A stretch of 64,000 bases of DNA, from positions 2,232,001 to 2,296,000 of the forward strand of contig NZ_NEVM01000005.1 in NCBI RefSeq assembly GCF_002261225.1, read 5' to 3'. Below, piece after piece: positions 55,907-64,000 of this stretch (positions within the stretch are counted from its first letter, which is position 1; the number at the start of each line of letters is the position of its first letter). The translations under genes were made by a program, and so were the position numbers. The DNA is from Bordetella genomosp. 10. GTDB lineage: Bacteria; Pseudomonadota; Gammaproteobacteria; Burkholderiales; Burkholderiaceae_B. A model generated the notes under the pieces. That model saw nothing but the letters and a program-made list of their open reading frames with translations. It was not told the DNA's origin and did not search any database.

Positions 55907-56803
55907 ATGAAAATTGCGATTCTGGGTTGCGGCGAGGTCGGCCATTGCTACGCGCAGGCGTGGATGGCCGCGGGACACACCGTGAGCGCGGTCTGCGAGC
56001 TGCGGCAGGACGAGGACATGCAGGCCCGCGTCCGCTCATACGGCGCCGCGCTGCACGCCGCGCCCGGCCCCTGGTTGGCCGATGCCGACCTGGTCATGTC
56101 GGCCGTCTTCGGCCACGCCGCCCTGGGCGTCGCCGAACAGGCCCTGCCCCACCTGCGCGCCGACGCGCTGTACGCCGACTTCACCACCGCCAGCGCCGGC
56201 GACATGCGCGCGGCCGCGGCCGTCGCGGCGCGCCACGGCGTCGCGTTCGCCGACGTCGCCATCATGGGCGCCATCGTTTTGCTCGGCGCCGCCACGCCCT
56301 TGCTGTGCGCCGGCACCGGCGCCGAGGCCGTGGCGCGCTTCGCCGCTAGCAGCGGCGCGCCGGCGCGCGCCATCGCCGGCGAAGCGGGCGACGCGGTGCG
56401 CCTGAAGCTCCTGCGCAGCATCATGACCAAGGGCATGGAAAGCCTGACGGTGGAATGCCTGGTGGCCGCGGAAAGCATGGGCCTGCGCGACGCGCTCTAC
56501 GAAGTGCTGTCCGACATCGACCGCACCCCCCTCACGGCCTTCATGGATTCCTTCCTGCGCTCGCACGTCCTGCACGCGCAGCGCCGCCTCGCGGAAGTGC
56601 GCGAAGCGCGCGACCAATTGACCGAGGCCGGCCTGCAACCCCTGGTGCTCAACGGCGTCGAAAGCCTGTTCGCGCGCACCTCGCAAGGCATCGAGGCCGC
56701 GCGCGCGGCGCGCGGCGGCAAGCCGCTGGACGTGCCGGATACCGTGCCCGCGCGCCTGGCGTGGCTGACCACGCTGGCGCGCCGGGAAACGCCCGCGGCA
56801 TAA
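55907..56803 (+). CDS. NAD(P)-dependent dehydrogenase of the 6-phosphogluconate/3-hydroxyisobutyrate superfamily with DUF1932 domain
   Basis: The 298-aa protein opens with the Rossmann loop IAILGCGEVGHCYA and a second strand ending in E (VCELRQD). The C-terminal helical domain has KLLRSIMTKGMESLTVECLVAAE, with the catalytic Lys of the beta-hydroxyacid dehydrogenase superfamily, and matches DUF1932. Probably oxidises a 3-hydroxy acid. The start at 55907 is chosen by an AAGGCGAAG site and the Rossmann start. First in an operon with a Bug receptor and an aldolase-like protein. Confidence 0.9.
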   Translation: MKIAILGCGEVGHCYAQAWMAAGHTVSAVCELRQDEDMQARVRSYGAALHAAPGPWLADADLVMSAVFGHAALGVAEQALPHLRADALYADFTTASAGDMRAAAAVAARHGVAFADVAIMGAIVLLGAATPLLCAGTGAEAVARFAASSGAPARAIAGEAGDAVRLKLLRSIMTKGMESLTVECLVAAESMGLRDALYEVLSDIDRTPLTAFMDSFLRSHVLHAQRRLAEVREARDQLTEAGLQPLVLNGVESLFARTSQGIEAARAARGGKPLDVPDTVPARLAWLTTLARRETPAA

Positions 56804-56880
56804 CATGAGATGCCGGGATATACCCCATATGCGTCGCGTTCCCGGCGCGACCACAAGAACAAGCCCTTGAGAGGAAGACA

Positions 56881-57858
56881 ATGCGATTCTTGAAAAACCT
56901 GGCCGCCGCGGCGGCGCTGACCCTTTGCGCCCTGCCCGCCCTACCCGTCCACGCGGCGGACCTGGGCGGCGCGCCCATCACCTTCATTTCCCCCTTCCCG
57001 CCCGGCGGCGGCACCGACCTGCTCACGCGCATGGTCGGCAACGCCATCGGCCAGGACACGCACTGGAACATCGTCGTCGAGAACAAGCCGGGCGCCGGCG
57101 GCAACCTGGCGCTGGACGCCACGGCGCGCGCGCGGCCGGACGGCCACACGCTGGTCATGGCGCAGACCGACAACATCGTGCTCAACCCCTGGCTCTACAC
57201 CAAGCTGAGCTACGACGTGTTCAAGGACTTCCGTCCGGTGGGCCTGGCCGCCTCCTCGCCCAGCGTCTTCGTGGTGCTGCCGGACTCGCCCTACAAGAAC
57301 ATCGCCGACGTCGTGCAGGCCGCCAAGGCCAAGCCCGGCCAGATCTCGCTGGGCATCCCCGGCATCGGCGGCAGCGGCGACCTGATCGGCCACCTGTGGG
57401 GCAAGGCCGCCGGCATGGAGCTGATGCACGTGCCCTATCGCGGCTGGGGCCAGGCCTTTCCCGACCTGATGAGCGGCCGCATCGCCGTCTACACGGGATC
57501 GGTCGCCACCCTGCTCCCGCAGATCCGCAGCGGCAAGGTGCGCGCGCTGGCGGTGGTCGCGGCCTCGCGCTCGCCCGCCCTGCCGGACGTGCCCACCTTC
57601 GCCGAAAGCGGCTTCAAGACGATCACCCAGACGATCTGGTGGGGCCTGTTCGCCCCCGGCAAGACGCCCGACGACGTGATCGCCACCCTGAACACCGAGC
57701 TGAACCGCGCGCTGGCGCAACCCGAACTGGTGAAGAAGCTGGAAGAGGCCGGCTACAGCGTCATGAAGGGCTCTCCCGACGATCTCGCCAGGCAACTGCG
57801 GGCCGACCACGACATCTTCGGCAAGGTCGTGCAGGAAGCCGGCATTCCCAAGCAATAA
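56881..57858 (+). CDS. Bug-family (tripartite tricarboxylate) periplasmic solute-binding protein
   Basis: The 325-aa receptor has an N-terminal signal peptide (AAAAALTLCALPALPVHAA, cleavage near residue 22). Motifs: GAPITFISPFPPGGGTDLLTRMV, VENKPGAGGNLALDAT, HVPYRGWGQAFPDLMSGRIAVY, GKVRALAVVAASRSPALPDVPTFAESG. It sits between the DUF1932 dehydrogenase and the RraA-like gene; no TctA/B nearby. GAGAGGA precedes the ATG. Confidence 0.94.
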   Translation: MRFLKNLAAAAALTLCALPALPVHAADLGGAPITFISPFPPGGGTDLLTRMVGNAIGQDTHWNIVVENKPGAGGNLALDATARARPDGHTLVMAQTDNIVLNPWLYTKLSYDVFKDFRPVGLAASSPSVFVVLPDSPYKNIADVVQAAKAKPGQISLGIPGIGGSGDLIGHLWGKAAGMELMHVPYRGWGQAFPDLMSGRIAVYTGSVATLLPQIRSGKVRALAVVAASRSPALPDVPTFAESGFKTITQTIWWGLFAPGKTPDDVIATLNTELNRALAQPELVKKLEEAGYSVMKGSPDDLARQLRADHDIFGKVVQEAGIPKQ

Positions 57859-57871
57859 CCCAGGAGCCATC

Positions 57872-58543
57872 ATGATCGGATTCGCCATACACACCCGCCA
57901 GCGCGCCGTCAGCCCCGACGCCGTGGCCCGCTTTCGCGACATCCCCGTCGCCAACGTCAGCGACTGCATGTCGCGCATGAGCGCGGGCGGCGCCCGCCTG
58001 CGCCCCATGCACGACGGCACGCCCATGGCCGGACCGGCGCTGACCGTGCGCTGCCGTCCCGGCGACAACCTGCTGGTGCACAAGGCGCTGGACCTGGCCG
58101 CGCCGGGCGACGTCATCGTGGTCGACGCGGGCGGCGACCTGACCAATGCCATCATCGGCGAAATCATGGCCGCCTACGCGGCGACGCGCGGCGTGGCCGG
58201 CATCGTGATCAACGGCGCGATCCGCGACGCCGCCACGCTGCGGCAAGGCGCGCTGCCGGTCTATGCCGCCGGCGTGACCCACCGCGGTCCCTACAAGGAC
58301 GGCCCCGGCGTCATCAACGGCCCGATCGCGCTGGACGGCATGACCATCGAACCGGGCGACCTGATCCTGGGCGACGACGACGGCCTGCTCTGCGTGCCTT
58401 ACGACGAGGTCGAGGAGCTGTACCAGGCCTCCAGCGCCAAGCACAAGGCGGAACTGGAGATGCTGGCGCAGATCGCCGCGGGCAAGCTGGATACGTCGTG
58501 GATCGACGCGCGTCTCGCGGCCCAGGGCTGCGCGGTGAAGTAA
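57872..58543 (+). CDS. RraA-like / HMG (4-hydroxy-4-methyl-2-oxoglutarate) aldolase-type protein
   Basis: The 223-aa protein has the RraA/HMG-aldolase fold: pyruvate-binding G-E-x3-A segment IIGEIMAAYAATRG and the metal/proton motif INGAIRD (Arg118-Asp119), with GPIALDGMTIEPGDLILGDDDG. This class includes CHA/HMG aldolases of gallate and protocatechuate degradation that release pyruvate. RraA RNase-inhibitor function is less likely in this operon context. It is 14 nt after the Bug gene. Confidence 0.89.
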   Translation: MIGFAIHTRQRAVSPDAVARFRDIPVANVSDCMSRMSAGGARLRPMHDGTPMAGPALTVRCRPGDNLLVHKALDLAAPGDVIVVDAGGDLTNAIIGEIMAAYAATRGVAGIVINGAIRDAATLRQGALPVYAAGVTHRGPYKDGPGVINGPIALDGMTIEPGDLILGDDDGLLCVPYDEVEELYQASSAKHKAELEMLAQIAAGKLDTSWIDARLAAQGCAVK

Positions 58544-58556
58544 GGTCCGCTGGCCG

Positions 58557-58576
58557 CCGCGCACCGGCCGGTGCGG
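58557..58576. terminator. palindromic hairpin between convergent aldolase and gntR
   Basis: GCACCGGCCGGTGC (58561-58574) is a perfect palindrome between convergent genes, with no T-run. It may act as a weak or rho-assisted end for both. Confidence 0.4.
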
Positions 58577-58627
58577 CAAGGTCATCGGCGTAAGGCAAGG
58601 CCCCGCCGGCGGGGATCGTGGACGCGA

Positions 58628-59290
58628 TCAGCCCCTGGCCGGCGCCTTTCCCTTGCGCTGGCCGCGAAACAGCAGGTGGGTCGCCGACAGGTGAAAGCGC
58701 ATGGCGGTCTCGGCGTGCGCCGCGTCGCCCGCCCGCAAGGCGGCGATGATGTCGCGGTGGTGCTCCACGCTGCGCAGCATGTCCTCGCGGCTGTAGAAGT
58801 AGAAGGAGCCGATGATGATGGGCAGGTCGAGCAGGCTGTCCACCAGCGAGCGCACGCGCGCCGATTGCGCCGCCGCCAGCAGGGCATGATGAAAACGGTT
58901 GTTGAGCTTCTGCACCCGGTCCACGCGGTCGGCGTCGTCCGATTCGGCGGCTTCTTTCATGCCGCGGTTGATGGCTTCCAGCTCGTCGATCTGCTCCGGG
59001 GTGGCGCGCTGCGCGGCCACGCCGGCGGCATAGGGTTCGAGCAGCAGCCGCAGCGCGAACGCCTCGTCGATATCGCGGTCCAGCCAGCCCAGCACCACCG
59101 TCCCGCGCCGGCCGTCGCGCTTGACCAGGCCGTCGGCCTCCAGGCGCTCGATGGCCTGGCGCACCGGCGTGCGGCTGACATCCAGTTCCTTCGCGATGCG
59201 TTCCTCGCGCAGCTTTTCACCGGGCAGGAAAGCGCCCGCCATCAGGCGGCGGCGTAATTCTCCATAAACCAGGTCGCGGGCGCTGGGCAT
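58628..59290 (-). CDS. GntR-family (FadR/FCD) transcriptional regulator
   Basis: The 220-aa protein has an N-terminal winged helix (residues 8-68: LVYGELRRRLMAGAFLPGEKLREERIAKELDVSRTPVRQAIERLEADGLV) and a helical FCD ligand domain (ALRLLLEPYAAGVAAQRAT; LNNRFHHALLAAAQSARV; SVEHHRDIIAALRAGDAAHAETAM) with the usual metal-binding Asp/His pattern. Converges on the aldolase gene and probably controls the neighbouring operon (inference). Confidence 0.92.
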   Translation of the reverse strand: MPSARDLVYGELRRRLMAGAFLPGEKLREERIAKELDVSRTPVRQAIERLEADGLVKRDGRRGTVVLGWLDRDIDEAFALRLLLEPYAAGVAAQRATPEQIDELEAINRGMKEAAESDDADRVDRVQKLNNRFHHALLAAAQSARVRSLVDSLLDLPIIIGSFYFYSREDMLRSVEHHRDIIAALRAGDAAHAETAMRFHLSATHLLFRGQRKGKAPARG

Positions 59291-59303
59291 CGGTGCTCGG
59301 GCA

Positions 59304-59327
59304 GGGCCGGAGATCGCTCTCCGGCCC
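59304..59327. terminator. 9-bp GC hairpin between icd and gntR
   Basis: GGGCCGGAG (59304-59312) pairs perfectly with CTCCGGCCC (59319-59327), loop of 6 nt. It lies 35 nt after the icd stop and 14 nt before the gntR start on the same strand, without a T-run. It could end icd transcripts or fold in the gntR leader. Confidence 0.5.
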
Positions 59328-59362
59328 GCTTGCCTGATCTGACGATCAAGGCATCGCGTACC

Positions 59363-62100
<2,738 letters not shown>

Positions 62101-62655
62101 ATGCAGCCAGCCGAACTTTCCATGCAGGAGGAAGTGCGAGCCCTCTACGTCGACCATCACGGTTGGCTGTTCGGATGGCTGCGCCGGCGCCTGGGAAACG
62201 CGGCGGACGCCGCCGACCTGGCGCACGACGCCTTTGTCCGGCTGATGGCCAAGTCCGCGCCGGCGCGTTTCAGCTCGGCCGGGGAAGCGCGCGGCTACCT
62301 GCGCACGACGGCGCAGAACCTGTGCATCAATCTCTGGCATCGCCAGGAGATAGAACGCGCATGGCTGGAAACGCTGGCTGCCCGGCCCGAGGCCAGCTAC
62401 CCCTCCGCCGAGCGCCAGGCCATGGTGCTGCAAGCGCTGTACGAGATCGGCGCCATGCTGCGCGCCCTGCCCGAGAAGACCGGCCAGGCCTTCGTGCTGA
62501 CCGTGGCCTGCCGGATGACCGACGCGGAGGTCGCCGCCGAGCTGGGCGTATCGGACCGCACCGCGCGGCGCTACGTGGCGCAGGCGATGCTGGAATGCCT
62601 CAAGCTGCGCGCCCGCCACGCCCTGTCCGAGCCGCGGCAGGACGGGCGCGGCTGA
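62101..62655 (+). CDS. fecI: FecI-type ECF sigma factor
   Basis: Extracytoplasmic sigma factor of 184 aa for a TonB-receptor gene. Region 2 is at about 12-80 (LYVDHHGWLFGWLRRRLGNAADAADLAHDAFVRLM) and region 4 at about 115-175 (LPEKTGQAFVLTVACRMTDAEVAAELGVSDRTARRYVAQAMLECL). An AGGAGA site precedes the ATG. fecR follows after 6 nt, the standard surface-signalling pair. Confidence 0.94.
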   Translation: MQPAELSMQEEVRALYVDHHGWLFGWLRRRLGNAADAADLAHDAFVRLMAKSAPARFSSAGEARGYLRTTAQNLCINLWHRQEIERAWLETLAARPEASYPSAERQAMVLQALYEIGAMLRALPEKTGQAFVLTVACRMTDAEVAAELGVSDRTARRYVAQAMLECLKLRARHALSEPRQDGRG

Positions 62656-62661
62656 ACGTCC

Positions 62662-63678
62662 ATGTCCGGAAATGCTCTCGCTTCGGAGTCGCGCTTTTCC
62701 CAAACGCAGGCGCCCTCGCACGCCGTCCTGGAACAAGCCGCCGAGTGGTACGCGCTGCTCTGTTCCCAACATGTGAACGACAGCGATAAAGCCCGGTGGC
62801 AGGAATGGCTGCGCGCGGCCGCCGAGCACCGCACCGCGTGGCGCTACGTGGAAGACATCGGCAGCCGCTTCGCGCCGCTCCAGGAAGCGGGCGATGCGCG
62901 GCTGGCCGCCGACGCCTTGACGCAGGCCAACACGCGGTTTCGCCGGCGCCGCCGCGCGCTGGCCGGCATCGCGGTGACGGGCGGCGCCGGCGCGCTGGCA
63001 TGGCTTGCCTGGCGCAATGCGCTGCTGCCGGACGCGATACTGGCATGGGCCGCCGACTATCGCACCGGCGTCGGGGCGCAGCGGGACGTGGTCCTGAGCG
63101 ACGGCACGCGGATCTGGCTGAACACGGCGAGCGCCATCGACGTGTCCTACACCGCCGACCGGCGCCTGGTCACCCTGGTGGCGGGAGAGATCTTCATCGC
63201 CACGGCCGCGGATCGCGCGCGGCCCTTCCTGGTGGACACCGCGCAAGGCCGGCTGCGCGCATTGGGCACGCGGTTCAACGTGCTGCAGGACAACGGCCAG
63301 ACCCGCATGGCCGTGTACGAGGGCGCCGTCGAAATCCGCACGAAATCGACCCGGGCCGTGACCGTCATCGAGGCGGGCCGCCAGGCCGTCTTCACCCGCG
63401 ACGCCGTGACGCAGACCTCGCCGGCCGACGCCGCCCGCGAGGCATGGACCAGCGGCCTGCTGGTGGCGCGCGATCTATCGCTGCGCGAAGTCGTGGCCGA
63501 ACTGCGCCGTTACCGCAACGGCCATATCGGACTGGCGGACGAAATCGCCGGCCTGAAGGTGTATGGAAACTTCCCCGTGCGCGACACCGATCACGCGCTC
63601 GCCATGCTGGCCACGGCGCTTCCCATCCGCGTCCATCGGACGCTGCCGTGGTGGGTCAGCATCGAACCTCGCCGATAA
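62662..63678 (+). CDS. fecR: FecR-type anti-sigma / sigma regulator
   Basis: Inner-membrane regulator of 338 aa that passes the TonB-receptor signal to FecI. The N-terminal DUF4880 cytosolic domain (EQAAEWYALLCSQHVNDSDKARWQEWLRAAAEHRTAW) is followed by one TM helix (about residues 95-115), the FecR domain (QRDVVLSDGTRIWLNTASAIDVSY; GEIFIATAADRARPFLVDTAQGRLRALGTRFNV) and the C-terminal receptor-contact region. Confidence 0.94.
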   Translation: MSGNALASESRFSQTQAPSHAVLEQAAEWYALLCSQHVNDSDKARWQEWLRAAAEHRTAWRYVEDIGSRFAPLQEAGDARLAADALTQANTRFRRRRRALAGIAVTGGAGALAWLAWRNALLPDAILAWAADYRTGVGAQRDVVLSDGTRIWLNTASAIDVSYTADRRLVTLVAGEIFIATAADRARPFLVDTAQGRLRALGTRFNVLQDNGQTRMAVYEGAVEIRTKSTRAVTVIEAGRQAVFTRDAVTQTSPADAAREAWTSGLLVARDLSLREVVAELRRYRNGHIGLADEIAGLKVYGNFPVRDTDHALAMLATALPIRVHRTLPWWVSIEPRR

Positions 63679-63984
63679 GGCCTCTTCGATAAGGCCTCCT
63701 GCCGTCCGGGCTTGTCCGTGGGCCGCCTCGCCGCCCGGCAATGGCCATACCCATGTCCATGTCCATGTTCATGTCCGTGAAAAAAAATAATCATCGAGAA
63801 ATCATGGCCTTGCGGCATCCCGGCGCGAAAAGCCGCAAAAACCCTGTCCGCTTTTCTGCCCTTCGCTGGTTTAACCCATCAGGAAGGGACTCCGGCTTGC
63901 CGGCCGCGCGGCGATCGCAGGGCGCAAGGCATGACGAAACGTCTTCCTTCCTCGCCATGACCACTATGTTGAAGGAATTGCCTT
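63679..63984 (+). other. fecR to receptor intergenic region with ATGTCC repeats and poly-A tract
   Basis: Holds a short hexamer repeat (CATGTC-type, four copies at about 63751-63775), an 8-A run at 63780-63787, and then a small 9-codon ORF at 63931-63960 (MTKRLPSSP) whose stop overlaps another ATG at 63957. No full gene. Confidence 0.5.
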
Positions 63985-64000
63985 ATGTCCCGACTTTCCC
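63985..64000 (+). CDS. start of a downstream gene, probably the TonB-dependent receptor, cut by the window end
   Basis: ATG at 63985 (MSRLS...) preceded by GAAGGA at 63971-63976. Only five codons are visible. A TonB-dependent siderophore receptor is expected after fecI-fecR, by context only. An alternative reading frame from ATG 63957 (MTTMLKELPYVP) is also open to the edge. Confidence 0.35.

Noticed and set aside
57872..58543. RraA regulator of RNase E
   Set aside because: Context of a dehydrogenase and carboxylate receptor and the G-E-x3-A / R-D motifs favour the aldolase branch.

Overview
This 64 kb window is a high-GC chromosomal segment of a betaproteobacterium in the Alcaligenaceae, most likely Bordetella or a close relative such as Achromobacter. 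The clues are the dense housekeeping synteny (queA-tgt-yajC-secD-secF; miaB-phoH-ybeY-corC-lnt), three separate Bug-type (tripartite tricarboxylate) solute receptors, paired MmgE/PrpD genes, a four-gene set like the Bordetella lipid A glucosamine (lgm) genes, and a monomeric NADP isocitrate dehydrogenase. No phage, insertion sequence, plasmid or CRISPR array is visible.

Layout. 0-5.8 kb: queuosine genes queA (5' truncated by the window edge) and tgt, then yajC, secD, secF, closed by a strong bidirectional terminator. 5.8-7.3 kb: a visibly AT-richer HxlR regulator / SDR pair that looks like an insertion into the core. 7.3-15.2 kb: PAP2 phosphatase, the miaB-phoH-ybeY-corC-lnt run, an 11-bp tandem repeat array, and an aldo/keto reductase. 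15.6-15.9 kb: tRNA-Ala(GGC), tRNA-Glu(TTC) and tRNA-Asp(GTC) with a clear promoter and terminator. 16-23 kb: Bug receptor, rcnR/rcnA nickel-cobalt efflux pair with a recognisable operator, and a Bug + two MmgE/PrpD operon. 23-31 kb: bioB, MFS transporter, peroxiredoxin, dienelactone hydrolase-like protein, and a giant DUF748/AsmA-like protein.

31.4-37.5 kb is a nearly complete molybdenum cofactor locus (moaC-moaD-moaE-moaB-moeA forward; moaA-mobA reverse; fdhD). 37.5-45.3 kb holds AraC/MFS (fosmidomycin-resistance type), UspA, a DUF442-like protein, and a MocR regulator divergent from EamA and LysE exporters, then an alpha/beta hydrolase. 45.3-49.3 kb holds the lipid A sugar modification set (YdjC/HpnK deacetylase, GtrA, ArnT-like transferase, GtrB/ArnC-like glycosyltransferase), with gtrA on the opposite strand, wedged between its partners.

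49.5-59.3 kb is the most distinctive accessory region. A TRAP transporter (DctP plus fused DctQM), its LacI regulator, a D-2-hydroxyacid dehydrogenase and an amidohydrolase form one operon with two LacI-type palindromes in front of it. It is followed by a second operon of a DUF1932 dehydrogenase, a Bug receptor and an RraA/HMG-aldolase-like protein, convergent with a GntR regulator. Together these look like an uncharacterised organic-acid uptake and catabolism island. The window closes with monomeric icd and a Fur-type region followed by fecI, fecR and probably the start of a TonB receptor.

A recurring oddity is short tandem arrays in the gaps between genes (11-bp at 14.0 kb, 14-bp at 20.2 kb and 45.3 kb, and an ATCCGGATCC cluster at 2.3 kb).
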